DNA of 64,000 nucleotides. It comes from Adiantum capillus-veneris. Taxonomy: Eukaryota; Streptophyta; Polypodiopsida; Polypodiales; Pteridaceae. The translations under genes were made by a program, and so were the position numbers. The stretch lies in the NCBI GenBank assembly GCA_014529385.2, contig CM043960.1, forward strand, positions 72,243,910 through 72,307,909, in the 5' to 3' direction. Each line of letters opens with the position of its first letter. Within the stretch, counting starts at the first letter, position 1. The notes under the pieces were generated by a model. The model ran no database searches. It saw nothing but the letters and a program-made list of their open reading frames with translations, and was not told where the DNA came from. Below are positions 1-11,012 of the stretch, piece by piece.

Positions 1-319
1 GATTGACTAACCCCTATTGCAACCATGTCTATTCGAGATCAAGTAGACCAAAATGCTGCAGTCATTTCGTCTATCAGTTCCTGCACTCACAAGAAGTCAA
101 GAACAAATCAGTACCATAATCAGGAATTCCATTTCATAAAGTCATCCAGCAGAATACTGTCAGCTCTCAGTATCCCTGAAGCTCAAAGAGACATCAGTGA
201 CTTTAGTATCAAAATCGAGGCATCTGTTGACAAGGGAGCGGAGTGACTCCCCTCTTGTGCATCCCACTGCACCGGATCTCTGGCGAAGCTGAATTCTGGG
301 TTCCGTTTGGAGTAGACTA

Positions 320-606
320 TGCTAAACCAAAGCATCGAGGTAAAGTTTCACAATCCGAGGAGTATCTGCTAGGTCCTCCTCCTCCATCCACTTCGCATCA
401 AATGCAGGAAAGTTCTTGAACTAAACCAAGAACCGCCTTCGGACTTTACCTTTCTTTGTATCGTTATGTGCCAAAATCTGTTCAGGAACAAGGATCTCCT
501 CGTTTTCTTCAACTTTGGGTTGTTTATCAGGCTCCCCATCATCAGGTACATCACCCTTAACAGGGTTCAAGAGACTCACATGTAATGCATATTGTGAATC
601 CTCCAA
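320..606 (-). pseudogene. Chromovirus A integrase C-terminal tail and chromodomain (broken)
   Basis: Reads HVSLLNP, then an acidic stretch, EEILVPEQILAH and RRFLV. After an in-frame TAG (probably CAG to TAG) it continues FKNFPAFDAKWMEEEDL and ends at LDALV followed by a stop near 320. HVSLL plus the EEIL...FLVxFKN...W motif is the hallmark of the integrase tail and chromodomain of plant chromoviruses, a module thought to steer integration into chromatin. The homologous end of copy D is at 12920-13120 and that of element B at 20040-20326. Confidence 0.82.
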
Positions 607-652
607 GTATCTGGCAGTTTCAGTTGGAAGGAGACATCATTCATCTTTTCAG

Positions 653-1409
653 TTATCTGGAAAGGTCCGTAGTATCACATACTAAGCTTTGGAAAAAGCC
701 TCTCCTTTCCCTTTTTCTTTCGCAGGCGTGCCTTCTCAAAAGTAAGAGCACCCAATCATCCTCCTTCAGTTTCCAGTCGTGACGATGGCGATCCACTGCC
801 TTTTTCTGTCGTTCTTGAGACTCCTGTAAAGTCTCGCGAACCTTGGTAAAAGCCGTATCCAAATCTCGCGAATATTCATCCGCTTCCAATATCTAATCTT
901 TCGTGCTCAGGAAGGATGGAACCTTCGCAGCACTTTCAACAATCTCACATGGCGTCTTCCCCGTCGAAGAGTGTATCGTGTTATTGTAGGCAAATTCCAC
1001 CAAAGGTAAGTTCTTTTCCCATTGAGTCTTCAGATCCGAGATACAAGACTTCAATAAATCTAAAATCACTGAATTGGCAATCTCAAATTGCCTGTCAGTC
1101 TTCAAGTGGAACGATGACGAGAACTGCAACTGCGTGCCAATGTTCTCCCAAATTGCCTTCCAAAACCAACTCATAAATCTGGGGTCTCTGTTGGAGAGAA
1201 TCGTCTCAGACGTGCAATGTAATCAGAAAATCATCGTGATCATTCTGTATTCTTGGGAGATAAAAAAAAATGAAATCCATTTCAATATTTTCTCAGGGGC
1301 GGGTGGGTATGGGTAAAGGCTGTAACAATCCCTGTGCTTTATGCCTGTCAAACTTGACCTTCTGGCATACCAAGCAACTGCGCACAAACTCTTCCACGTT
1401 CTTCTTGAG
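653..1409 (-). pseudogene. Chromovirus A integrase (internally deleted)
   Basis: The HHCC zinc-binding region follows the RNase H ORF (GHRGIATTMKGVERYFFWP, then a broken CLVCQKVKFD). The DDE core is damaged. The first-Asp region runs from LPRIQND almost directly into SNRDPRFMSWFWKAIW, so several tens of codons present in element B are missing, and the second catalytic Asp reads Asn (SNRD instead of SDRD). The remainder (LPLVEFAYNNTIHSSTGKTP, then a basic tail) is recognisable at 653-1174. This integrase cannot be active. Confidence 0.82.
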
Positions 1410-2654
1410 TCACGGCCAAAAGAAGTATCTCTCTACCCCTTTCATGGTGGTAGCAATGCCGCGGTGACCCGTAAAGGGTGGACAGTGGCAATCAGTCATA
1501 ACCTTTTCCCTCAACGGCTGTGTAACGCACAACATAGTCTTTTTCATCAAGTAGCCTTCCTGAAGGGAGTATCCAGCTACTGTCTCCCCATCCCGTATCC
1601 GTGTGAAAATATCTGCAAAATCTGTATCTGTGGCATACCGATTGACCATATCCTCGAAGCTCCTATGATGTATCGCGGAAATAGCCAGAACCAACGGTTT
1701 CCTAGACAAAGCATCTGCCACCACATTCTTCTGTCCCTGCACATGGACAATCTGGAAGTGAAACTGTGACAAGATGTTCTCCCACCGCATCTGCTTTTCC
1801 GAAAGCTGCTTCTGTGACAAGTAGCGCAAACTCTGTTGGTCTGTAAAGACAGTGAAATCCGCTCCGAGTAGGTAATGCCGCCACTGAGCAAGAGCTTGGA
1901 TAACTGCCAAAAGCTCTTTCTCATAGATCTGTGCTGTCATCTCCGGCCTAGAGAACAAACGGCTCTCGTAAGCTATGACATGGCCTTCTTGCATCAAGAC
2001 CGCACCCAGACTACGACCACAAGCATCACAATATACTTCAAATGACTTCTGCAAGTCCGGCAAAGTCAAAATAGGTCCCGTAGTCAATTTCTCTTTCAAT
2101 GTCCGAAAGGCAGTCACCTCTGTGGGTCCCCACGAAAAAGGTACTCCTTTCTGTGTCAAGGTATGCAAAGGGGAAGCAACCTCTGCAAACTTTCGTATGA
2201 ACCGCCTGTAGTACGAACACAGTCCCAAGAAGCTTCTAACTTCATGGACATTCCTCAAATCGGGCCAATTACGGATAGTCTCTATCTTGGCCGGGTCTAT
2301 TTGCACTCCTGCTGTTGACACAAAGTGTCCCAAAAAGTGTATCTCTGGTAGGAAAAATTCACTTTTCTTTGCATTAATCACTAACGTGTGATCTCGTAAT
2401 GCCTGAAAGACTTGAAGTAGATGAACATTGTGTTCTGCCTCATTCTTGGAGAAAACAATGATGTCGCCAAAGAAAGTGCCAACAAATAGCCTGTACTCTC
2501 GAAAAATCCTGTCCATCATCCGGTTAAATGTCGCAGGAGCATTGGTTAAGCCAAAAGGCATCACCAAAAACTCAAATAACCCAAAAGTCGTCCGAAAAGC
2601 TGTCTTGTAGACGTTTCTTGGTGCTAGCCTGATCTGATGATATCCACTCTTCAA
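1410..2654 (-). pseudogene. Chromovirus A reverse transcriptase-RNase H ORF with mutated catalytic motif
   Basis: A 414-codon open frame starts inside the RT fingers ([11 protein letters not shown]), continues through the palm ([20 protein letters not shown]), and has RNase H landmarks FEVYCDACG, YEKELLAVIQAL, FTDQQSLRYL and NVVADALSRKP. It runs into the integrase zinc finger at 1410. The catalytic FxDD box reads FFGDII at about 2461-2475, so the first metal-binding Asp is Gly. Despite the long frame the polymerase should be dead. It is colinear with the RT-RNase H of element B (17683-19221). The first codon shown is not a true translation start, because the RT begins further upstream in a broken frame. 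Confidence 0.9.
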
Positions 2655-3248
2655 GTCAATCCTGCTAAAGCACGAGGATCCCTGTAACCTGTCGAGTATA
2701 TCATCGATCCTAGGAATCGGAAATCTGTTCTTGACGGTGATTTGTTGAGAGCTCTATAATCGATGCACATTCTCCAAGATCCGTCTTTCTTCAAAAACCA
2801 ACAACACTGGAGAGCAATACGGTGAAGTACTAGGCTGGACAAGACCCTTTTCCAAGAGGTCTTTCACTGGGTTCATAATCTTTTCATTCTATACTCGGCT
2901 CACACAATAAGGTGGCCGATTCGGTGGCGTGCTTCCAGATATCAAATCAATGGTATGATCTTCAGGCCCTCTCAAAAGCAATCGGCATGAGTGTGGAGAA
3001 AAAATCTTGGCGTTCTTTTGATTAGGTCAAGACATATTCAACCTTTATCCCGCGTTCAGTTCTCTCCCAAAAGAATGAGTAAGAAATTGAAGTTCATCAA
3101 GTACAATCTCTAAGCCCTTCATTTATCAAAGTCGCTTTCTCGGTCCGGTAGTCAACCACGGCGTAGTTCTTGTGGTGCCAAGGGATCCTGAGTAGAACGT
3201 CACTCGCGTGCCCTGAACACCCTTGTCATCGCAAACCAAGTTTGCCAA
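2655..3248 (-). pseudogene. Chromovirus A protease C-terminus and RT N-terminus (frameshifted)
   Basis: The minus strand shows KKDGSWRMCIDYRALN of the RT fingers at 2745-2800, with the [12 protein letters not shown] region shifted in frame at about 2700-2740. Upstream, 3130-3248 encodes LANLVCDDKGVQG and an IPWHHKNYAVVDYRTE-like stretch in another frame, matching the spacer between protease and RT in this family. It is broken by frameshifts. The copia target duplication begins at 3249. Confidence 0.7.
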
Positions 3249-3253
3249 TGCTC
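3249..3253. repeat. Target-site duplication TGCTC, left copy
   Basis: TGCTC directly precedes the copia 5' LTR and is repeated at 8567-8571 directly after the 3' LTR. A perfect 5-bp duplication is the expected product of an LTR-retrotransposon integrase. Confidence 0.92.
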
Positions 3254-3539
3254 TGTTAGGGAATAAAGGCCTAAGTGCCTTGTACTTATTAACTTATAAG
3301 TTAAAAGACTTATAAGTGAGGGGGCCCAAGTGTGAATGGCCCCCTAGTCACTTACTCATATACTCAAAGGTCAAGCCCAAAATGTAACTATCGTGACTTT
3401 TCCCAAACTTCTACGAGTTCTCTCTCTCTCTCTCTCACGTTTTTCTCTGCGTGTGCTTCTTCTGCGCCACTCTCCTCTTCTCCTTCACTCTCATTGCATA
3501 GAGTAGCAAGTGGGCTCTCTCTCCTCCCCCCCCCACACA
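3254..3539 (+). repeat. Copia 5' LTR
   Basis: Begins TGTTAGGGAATAAAGG and ends CCCACACA immediately before the primer-binding site. It contains a (CT)n run at about 3420-3437 and a C-run near the end. It matches 8270-8566 apart from two substitutions (G/A in TATCGTGAC, C/T in TCTGCGCC), CT-run length and the last few bases. Confidence 0.95.
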
Positions 3540-3551
3540 TGGTATCAGAGC
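3540..3551 (+). other. Copia primer-binding site (initiator tRNA-Met)
   Basis: TGGTATCAGAGC directly abuts the 5' LTR and is complementary to the 3' end of plant initiator methionine tRNA, the usual primer for copia elements. The same site recurs at 10429-10440 (minus), 15653-15664 and 23288-23299 (minus). Confidence 0.93.
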
Positions 3552-4091
3552 TTTAGGGTTTCCAAGAGAGCCATTTTCGCAACACAGATCAGAATTCTGT
3601 TCTTGCTCGCTGCGGGAAGGATATTCAACCGTTTTCGATCAACTCTGTCGCAAAGGGATCCTCTCACCGTGTAGAATCGACCTCCGGTGACAGTTTCCCC
3701 AAAATTAGGGTTTCAAAAACTGGCGAACAACAGCCTATTTCTACTAAAATTGACCAATTTCGGGGTCAATTTGATGCAATTTTATTAGGGCAAGTCTCAC
3801 AGGTCAATCTTACAGGTGTTTCCACCAACGAGGTTCTGAAAATTCAGCAAAACAGGTGTTTACAGGTCTGATTTTTGCCCTAAAACAGGGAATTTCAGCA
3901 AGCAAATGATGTATACACCTTGTGGAAACCTTTGGTAAGGGTTTGGCAGTGAATGTACGCCGTTTTGGGGTGATTTCGCGTGAAATTTGCTCGCTGTTTT
4001 TCTGTAACAGCAAACTGTTTTTGCCTGATTGCGCACATTTGGGCGTGTTTAGGTCGGCAAAACAGGGTTTCAGTGTTTGCAATCACTCAGA
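3552..4091 (+). other. Copia leader (5' untranslated region)
   Basis: About 540 bases between the primer site and the gag start. It has scattered stops in all frames and no recognisable coding similarity, as expected for the packaging leader of a copia RNA. Confidence 0.7.
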
Positions 4092-5252
4092 ATGGCTTCT
4101 AGCAGTGAAAGTGGCAATTTGTTGCACATTCGCAAGCTTGAAGGGGCCCATAACTTTGCTATATGGAAGAAGCAATGTTATAATGTGATGTTGCAGAAGA
4201 AACAGGCGAAACCTATTAAGTTACAGGGTGTGAAACCGGATGATATGGAGGTTGAAGAATGGGAAGAAGTGGACGAGTTGGCTCGCTCCACGATCATGCT
4301 TTCGGTGTCTGACAATTTACTCTTCAATGTAGAGAATGAGTAGACAGCATGGGGCATGTGGAAGCGTTTAGACGAGTTGTATGCACAGCAGAGTGCTGCC
4401 AGTAAAGTGTATTGGCTTAAGAAGCTTATGGATCTCCGCATGAAGGAGGGCACGCACATGTCAGTGCACCTCAATGAATTCAATTCTATTTTCAGCCAAC
4501 TGACAGAGCTGAAATTCACGATTGATGAGGAGTTCAAAGCTACTTTTCTTCTATGCACATTGCCCGAGAGTTGGGATGTATTCCGGACAGCTCTTAGTAA
4601 CTCAAGTGCGTCACTTAAGTATACAGATGTAGAGAGTTCTCTCTTGATGGAAGAGATGAACAGGAAGAACACCACAGGTGGGTCTTCTAATGCATTGCAC
4701 TTGAGAGGCAGGTCTCAATAGAGGGAGAAATTTGACAGTAAGGACAGGGCACGCAGCAAATCTCGTAGGAAAGATGTTGTGTGTCATCATTGTGGAAAGA
4801 AAGGGCATTATAAACGGGAATGCTATGAGTGGAAGAAAGAGAAGAACAAGGGTGCTGAAACTGATGCAAAGGACAAGGGAAATGCCAAGAAGAGCACTGT
4901 GTTGATTGAGGAAATCAATGTTGCTAGTAGTTGTGACAGTGACAGCAGCACTGATGTACTCAATGCCTCTTCTGTGGATGCACATACCCTTGCTGTGGGT
5001 TCTGATGTGGACATGCATACTTGGATTCTTGATTCAGGTGGCTCCTTTCATGTAACACCTCATAGGGATTGGTTTACACAGTACTCAGGTGAGGTGCAGG
5101 GCACTGTTTATTTGGGAGATAACTATGCATGTGACATTGCAGGTATTGGCAGTGTCCAGTTTTCCTTTGCTGATGGTATGACTTTTGTTTTGCACAAAGT
5201 GCGCCATGTGCCACAACTCAAGAAGAGTTTGATTAGTACAAGGCAGCTATGA
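4092..5252 (+). pseudogene. Copia gag-protease with two amber stops and a frameshift
   Basis: Starts MASSSESGNLLHIRKLEG. It continues in one frame through the gag domain (W..MWKRLDELYAQQ, LMDLRMKEGTHMSVHLNEF), a CCHC zinc knuckle CHHCGKKGHYKREC at about 4785-4826, and a retropepsin site WILDSGGSFH near 5022. In-frame TAG codons at 4341-4343 (after NVENE) and 4719-4721 (after RGRSQ) interrupt it. At 5250-5252 the frame stops, and the next frame continues YDAGYHTTFGD, so a small indel separates it from pol. The catalytic DSG and zinc knuckle are otherwise intact. Both stops are TAG, consistent with C-to-T decay of CAG. Confidence 0.92.
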
Positions 5253-8190
5253 TGCAGGCTATCACACCACTTTTGGTGATAGCAAGTGGAAAATTTGTAA
5301 AGGGGCCCGGATTGTAGCCAAGGGTTGTAAATCGGACACTTTGTATCCTTTGCATGTATCTAGTGTGCGTGACCATGTAGTCGCCGTAACCGAGCAGCCA
5401 AGTGTTTCTTTGTGGCATGGCCGGTTGGGACACATGAGTAAAAGAGGAATGGAAACTCTGTCTCGTTGTGGTTATTTGCCGTGTTTGAGGTATGCTGATT
5501 TTTCTCATTGTGAGCACTGTATTTATGGTAAGCACAGTCAAACACCGCACAAAAGGTCTCTTTCTTTGAGGTCTGACAGGTTAGACTTAGTGCATTCCGA
5601 TGTATGTGAAATGCCACAGTTGTCCTTAGGGGGAAAGAAATATTTTGTCTCGTTTATCGATGATGCTACACGTAAGGTGTGGGTGTATCCAATACGTGCT
5701 AAAAGCGATGTTTTGGATACTTTCAAGAAGTTTCTTACGTTTGTTGAGAATCAAACAGACAAGAAGCTTAGGTCTTTGCGCTCAGACAATGGGGGGGAGT
5801 ATGTATCAAAAGCATTTATTGACTTTTGTGCTACTAAAGGTATTAAAAGAGAGCTCACGGCTCCTTTTAATCCCTCTCAGAATGGAGTTGCAGAGAGGTT
5901 GAACTGGACTATCCAAGAGAAAGTTCGGAGTATGCTGTCACATGCTGCATTACCTCGTGGTTTTTGGGCAGAAGCTGTGCAAACAGCTATTCACTTGATT
6001 AATCGCTCACCTAGCAAGGCTTTGGATGGAAAGGTGCCTGAGGAGGTGTGGTCTGGCAAGCCACCCTCATATGCACATTTAAGAGTGTTTGGTTGTGAGG
6101 CCTATGTTCACATCCGGAGTGAACTGCGCACCAAACTAGAACCAAAGTCTCATAAATGCATTTTCCTAGGATATGGTGAGGATGGTGAAATGGGGTATAG
6201 ATTATGGGATCCCGCATTAAGGAAAATCATACGCAGCAATGATGTCATCTTCAATGAGAATTGCATGCACAAACAGCCCACAAAGGTCGAGGAAGTGTGC
6301 CGGGTTGTTTTTCATGAAGATGTTACATATGGACAGCCAAGAAGGCCCAATGTTCAGCAGCCTTTACATGCTGAAAATGGTGCTGAAAATCAGCCATTAG
6401 CTGCTGAAAATCAGCCCCAACAAGTTGCCATTGATGCACCACAGGTAGGGGAACAGGTTGATGCTCCTAGACCGCCCGTTGTTGCGATGCAACCGGCTGA
6501 ACAGCCTGCTGTTTTTGATGGTTTACAGGTTGAAAATCCACCTGTTATGGATCATTGGGTGCGTAGGTCTACTCGGGTGACAAGGCTCCCCGATAGATAT
6601 GAACCGTCTTTGGACTATGTCATGCTTATTGATTGTGGTGAGCCGTCTTGCTATAAAGAGGCTATGCAACGGGAAGACAGTAAGAAATGGTTCAAAGCAA
6701 TGGTTTCGGAAATGCAGTCTTTGGAGAAAAACCATACATGGGACTTGGTTGATTTGCCTAAAGGGCATAAGGCTCTGCCATGTAAATGGGTTTACAAGAC
6801 CAAGGTCACATCTGATGCTTCTTCTAAGTACAAGGCACGTTTGGTTGCTAAAGGGTACAAGCAAAAGCATGGTGTTGATTTTGATGAGATCTTTTCTCCT
6901 GTTGTAAAGCTTGCCACATTACGTCTTGTTTTAGGCCTGGTTGCTTTTGAAGATATGGAGTTAAAGCAAATGGATGTCAAAACAGCGTTTTTGCATGGCG
7001 ATTTGCTTGAGATGATCTATATGATGCAGCCAGAAGGTTTTGTGTCAAAGGGGCAAGAGAAGAAAGTATGTAGACTCTTGAAGAGCTTGTATGGTTTGAA
7101 ACAGTCTCCCCGTGCATGGTATGACAAGTTTGATACATTCATGAGGTCTCAAGGATACAAAAGAAGTAATTCTGATCACTGTTTGTATATCAAAACGGCA
7201 AGTGATGGATCTCTTCTATTGCTGATTTTGTATGTTGATGACATGCTTATTGCGGGTAAAAATGTCACGGAGTTGGATGCATTACAGCAAAGCTTAAAGA
7301 ATCGCTTTGACATGAAGGATCTTGGTGATGCTAATCATATTTTGGGCATGCGTATCTCTCGAGATAGACCCAACAGGCGTCTGTATCTATCTCAACGAGA
7401 TTATTTTAATAAGGTGCTACATCGTTTTCATATGGATGGGGGAAAGGCACTTGGTACTCCGCTGCCTCCATATGTAAAACTGACTGCACATGACTGCCCA
7501 AACACAGATGATATGCGGGCTGAAATGGCCAAGATTCCTTATGCATCAGCCGTTGGTAGTTTGATGTATGCTATGGTTGCTACACGTCCGGACATTGCAT
7601 TTGCGGTGGGAGTGGTAAGCAGGTACATGAGCAATCCTGGCAAAAAGCATTGGGAAGCAGTGAAGTGTATCTTGAGATACTTGAAAGGCACTAAAGACTT
7701 GTGCATTTGTTTTGGGAAGAGTGAGACATCTGTGCATGGCTTTACAGATGCAGATTTTGCTGGACATCCAGATTGCAGGAAGTCTACCTCTGGATATGTG
7801 TTTACATTCACAGGAGGTGCAGTTTCTTGGATTTCTAGACTACAAAAATGTGTTGCTTTGTCTACCACTGAGGCTGAGTATGTGGCTGCCACTGAGGCAT
7901 GCAAAGAAGCTTTGTGGCTCATGCGTTTGGTAGAAGAGCTTGGCATTAAGTCACCGGTTCCTGTGCTACACTGTGATAGTCAGAGTGCTATTATGCTTGC
8001 AAGGAATCCTGTTTTTCATGCCAAGACAAAGCACATAGAGGTGAAGTATCATTTTATCAGGAGTGTGCTTGATGACAAGAGCATTACCCTTGTCAAGGTG
8101 CACACAGATGACAATCCTGCAGATCTTTTGACCAAGGGTCTTCCAGCAGAGCGGTTTGCATATTGCCGTCAGATAATGGGTGTTGGATGA
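5253..8190 (+). CDS. Copia pol: integrase, reverse transcriptase, RNase H (uninterrupted)
   Basis: A long open frame of at least 949 codons without stops. Integrase: zinc-binding LGHMSKRGMETLS...CEHCIYGK, then the catalytic triad in LVHSDVC, RSDNGGEYVSK and NGVAERLN. A proline/glutamine-rich linker follows. RT: KWVYKTKVTSDAS, RLVAKGYKQ, QMDVKTAFLHGDL, LYGLKQSPRAWYDKFD and the catalytic YVDD at 7231-7242, all intact. RNase H: FTDADFAGHPDCRKSTSG, TTEAEYVAA and CDSQSAIMLARNPVFHAKT. In the living element this would be the C-terminal part of a gag-pol polyprotein, so there is no own ATG at the start. The frame is separated from gag-protease by an indel near 5250. The enzyme domains look functional, but the upstream stops should prevent normal expression. 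Confidence 0.94.
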
Positions 8191-8258
8191 GTAAGCGCAT
8201 GATCAGCTGATGTATCATAGTTAGCTGATTCTTTGATCTCCCAAGGTACATTGCCTTT

Positions 8259-8269
8259 AGGTGGGAGGT
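8259..8269 (+). other. Copia polypurine tract
   Basis: AGGTGGGAGGT directly precedes the 3' LTR and primes plus-strand DNA synthesis. Confidence 0.85.
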
Positions 8270-8432
8270 TGTTAGGGAATAAAGGCCTAAGTGCCTTGTA
8301 CTTATTAACTTATAAGTTAAAAGACTTATAAGTGAGGGGGCCCAAGTGTGAATGGCCCCCTAGTCACTTACTCATATACTCAAAGGTCAAGCCCAAAATG
8401 TAACTATCATGACTTTTCCCAAACTTCTACGA

Positions 8433-8468
<36 letters not shown>

Positions 8469-8566
8469 GTTTTTCTCTGCGTGTGCTTCTTCTGTGCCAC
8501 TCTCCTCTTCTCCTTCACTCTCATTGCATAGAGTAGCAAGTGGGCTCTCTCTCCTGCTCCCCCACA
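8270..8566 (+). repeat. Copia 3' LTR
   Basis: TGTTAGGG...CCCACA, matching 3254-3539. It has a longer (CT)n run (about 8436-8466) than the 5' LTR. It is followed directly by the duplicated target TGCTC. Confidence 0.95.
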
Positions 8567-8571
8567 TGCTC
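8567..8571. repeat. Target-site duplication TGCTC, right copy
   Basis: Perfect match to 3249-3253. After it the minus-strand chromovirus A sequence resumes. Confidence 0.92.
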
Positions 8572-10428
8572 GGTGTAATGGCAACATCCCATCCGGGTGC
8601 CAGTCGAACTACCTCCGCCTGTGGCGTCAGTCTGTTGGGCGTATTTCCAAATCGAGCCACCAATTCCAAGTGAAAAGAAGTTGGCCTTGGCTCCTTCAAA
8701 AGAGCTTCCTGATCCTTCACGTTGCCCCAAAAGCGGCAAAGTTTGTACTTTCATTCATTAGATTCAGTGTAGGTCCCACGCCATGTGGTACCAGTTTTGC
8801 TTTTTTTCTATCTGCCTTTTCTGCCACATTCCTCAGCTGCTCTCGAACTCTCAGGCTTGTCGTCGTCTTTATCATTCTATTCTTTCTATGCCTTTTTAGG
8901 GCACTTTGCGGAGATATGTCCATGTTTCCCGCATCCAAAGCACTTCCCCTCTCTGATGAAGCAAGCTCTCTCTTTCATGAGTAAGCTTGGGTCGTGCATC
9001 CTTTTTCTCTGGGTTGCTCTTTTTCATTCTACTTTCATTCCCAGAAGTCTGTTCGGCTCATTGTGTCATGGCCTCATCTGTGGGGTAGGTCAGACTGCCA
9101 GAGTGAATGGCAAAGCCCCGCTTCGCATGACTCATCAACTCCGGAATAGAAGCTGACTTCTGTTCCAAGCAGTGATCTCGGATCTCTGTAGGTAGACCCA
9201 AGGTAAACCGCTCAATCTGTTCTTTGAACGAGATCTTCTTGAATGAAGAGGCGGGTAGAAAAGAGTTCCAGAATCTTTCACAGTAAGAATTCACTGTATC
9301 GCTCTTGGTCATCCGGAGATTGTTCCAAGCAGCTCGTATATCTCGCTCAAACTCTTGAGTCAACTAAGAAGAAATAAAAAGCCTCTTGAATTTCAGCCAT
9401 GTAACTAGCACAGTCTTGCTTAATAGAAGCGTGGACCATCAAGTACGAGCATTCCCCTTAAAGTAAGAGGCAGCTCTCCGAATCTTGGAGTGCTCTGAAT
9501 AGCGTCCTGCGAAAGTGATGTCAAACTGTTGTATAAAAGACAAACCTTCGAAGCATCTGAGTATCTTGAAAAGTATCAAACTTGATCGAGTGGCCACCTT
9601 CCTTAAACTCTCGGACTTTCTTGCTTTTATCTTCGAGAAAGTCATACTGGTTGGCTTTGTAAAAAGTCTTCTTGTTCGCAGAAAACTTTCCGTCATCGGA
9701 ATTTGAGCTGTCTGTAGACGAGTCCTCAGTAGAACTGTCAGTCTCTGGGCGAGATGTAGCCTTCTTTGCCTTTTTCTTGCCCTTTCTGAAGCTTTGTTTC
9801 TTGCTTCGCTTTTTGCTTTTTTTGTCTTCTTCGCTCGAATCCGAGGAGCTAGAAGAACTGTCAGAAGAAGAAGAAGAAGAACTGGGTAGGTCTTCAAACT
9901 TGACGCGCTTCTTCAATTTCTTTGCCTTGTCAAATGTCGACCGACGACCCAAATATCTCGGGAAGTCAGTACCTTTCTTCTGCTTTTTGCCGTGCTTTTT
10001 GTCTTTCTTTTTCACGTCGAAAAGCTGAGCAATCCGTGCAACAACCACGTTCTCCAGTTCCTTCTCCGTATATTTCTTGGAGGCAAAAGGTTTCTTGAGA
10101 GCAGGTTTCGGGAGTGGTGTTGTGGTTCTCTGCCACTCCATCTGTACCTCTTCTAAAGAGGTCTGGTTCATATATTTTGCCATCTTCGGGTCCTTGGCAA
10201 AACTGAGCATCATCTTCGTTGCATCGCCAATCAACTGGCGACACTCCATCTCTCGCCGCTCTGCCTAAGTAGGCCAAGGCGGGCCGTACTCTTTGCCGGA
10301 ATCTTCCTTGTGATCCCTGCCCGCATCTCCAAATGTAGAGGGAGTCGATTGATCATTGCCTGAAGCCATAGGTGCCGCGGAAAAAAATTTTCGGGGATCG
10401 GATTTCCCGTAGAAGAGAAATCGGCCGT
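8572..10428 (-). pseudogene. Chromovirus A gag (and start of protease region), broken
   Basis: Read from 10249 down: an N-terminal region with a lysine-rich and serine/acidic-rich linker (SSSSSSSDSSSSS flanked by KKAKK runs), then SIKFDTF. A frameshift leads into the capsid-like part (9363-9058: MTQEFERDIRAAWNNLRMT, YCERFWNSFLPAS, EQIERFTLGLPTEIRDHCL), the typical plant retrotransposon gag fold. A zinc knuckle CFGCGKHGHISAKC lies at 8901-8942. Below it 8572-8720 encodes FHLELVARFGNTPNRLTP, which runs into the copia insertion. Copy C (21854-23287 plus 14057-14141) is colinear, confirming that the breaks are mutations in a real gene. Confidence 0.85.
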
Positions 10429-10440
10429 GCTCTGATACCA
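10429..10440 (-). other. Chromovirus A primer-binding site (tRNA-Met)
   Basis: GCTCTGATACCA on the plus strand is TGGTATCAGAGC on the minus strand, one base inside the 5' LTR. It orients the element on the minus strand. Confidence 0.92.
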
Positions 10441-10441
10441 C

Positions 10442-11012
10442 TGTAAGAGACTTGGACACTCCAAGTCAAGAATCAACCGCGACAGCACCAAATAACCACT
10501 TTAAAACAATTCACAGATCACAATAGATTGCACTGGCCCGGCGGAGTTCCATGCCTAGAGATATTGGCCCCAAAGACTGGCGCCCCTTTCGGTATTTCTT
10601 TTTATATTAATCAATCATCAAAGTACAAGAGAGCGGTTAGGGTTTCATTCTCAGACTCTGCGTCCAGATGCTCTGAGAAGTGAGGCCCTCACCACTAATT
10701 TAAAGGTTACAAGGGATGCCCAAAAGCAGAGCCCCAAAAGCTTGAAAGCAAAAGCAGATTCTCTCTCTCTCTCTCTCAATGAGAGTTAGTAAAAAGCAAG
10801 TTCTCTTTTTCTCTTTCTTTCTCCCAAATCAAAGCGAAAAGCTGAGATTTGCGTCGCTCAAAATTTCCCAAAAAAATAAATAAATAAAAAAATTCCGCCT
10901 CCGCGATTTCCGGAAATTAGGGTTTTTGGCAAAAATTAGGGTTTGCAGGAATTTTAGGGTTTTTGGCAGAAATTAGGGTTTCTGCTATCCGCCACGTCAT
11001 CACTTTGTGACA
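10442..11012 (-). repeat. Chromovirus A 5' LTR
   Basis: About 571 bp. On the plus strand it begins TGTAAGAGACTTGG next to the primer site and ends CTTTGTGACA. It is homologous to 11584-12317 and 23301-23827. It contains a (CT)n run and several AAACCCTAA (telo-box-like) motifs in the U3 part (about 10915-10985). Its outer end was fixed by comparison with copy D, where TGACA abuts the polypurine tract. Confidence 0.88.

Larger units (their letters stand above)
1..3248 (-). mobile_element. Ty3/gypsy chromovirus A, pol-side half (interrupted by copia)
   Basis: On the minus strand this stretch reads protease end, reverse transcriptase, RNase H, integrase and chromodomain in the standard Ty3/gypsy order. 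The reading continues on the far side of the copia element at 8572: the phrase ending in AITPS there resumes near 3248 with LANLVCDDKG, so one element was split by the copia insertion. Several frameshifts and stops show that it is inactive. Bases 1-240 match bases 12600-12840 of copy D and lie after the pol stop, in the 3' untranslated part. The 3' LTR would lie before base 1. Confidence 0.9.
3254..8566 (+). mobile_element. Full-length Ty1/copia retrotransposon nested in chromovirus A
   Basis: The 5.3-kb element is bounded by LTRs of 286 and 297 bp starting TGTTAGGG and ending CACA, and is flanked by TGCTC duplications. The order is LTR, tRNA-Met primer site, gag-protease, integrase, RT, RNase H, polypurine tract, LTR. 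Integrase preceding RT defines Ty1/copia. The family resembles the Tnt1/Tork type by overall protein similarity (from memory, not searched). The LTRs differ mainly in CT-repeat length plus two clear substitutions, so insertion was recent compared with the host copy A. Confidence 0.96.

Noticed and set aside
25-246. 73-codon frame MSIRDQVDQNAAV... repeated at 12577-12846
   Set aside because: It lies on the opposite strand of the chromovirus 3' untranslated region in both copies. Its repetition reflects the shared transposon, and copy D changes its start and several residues without sign of constraint.
10915-10985. Possible interstitial telomere (TTTAGGG-like repeats)
   Set aside because: The motifs are irregularly spaced by unrelated bases and recur at the same position in three LTRs, so they are LTR promoter motifs and not telomeric DNA.
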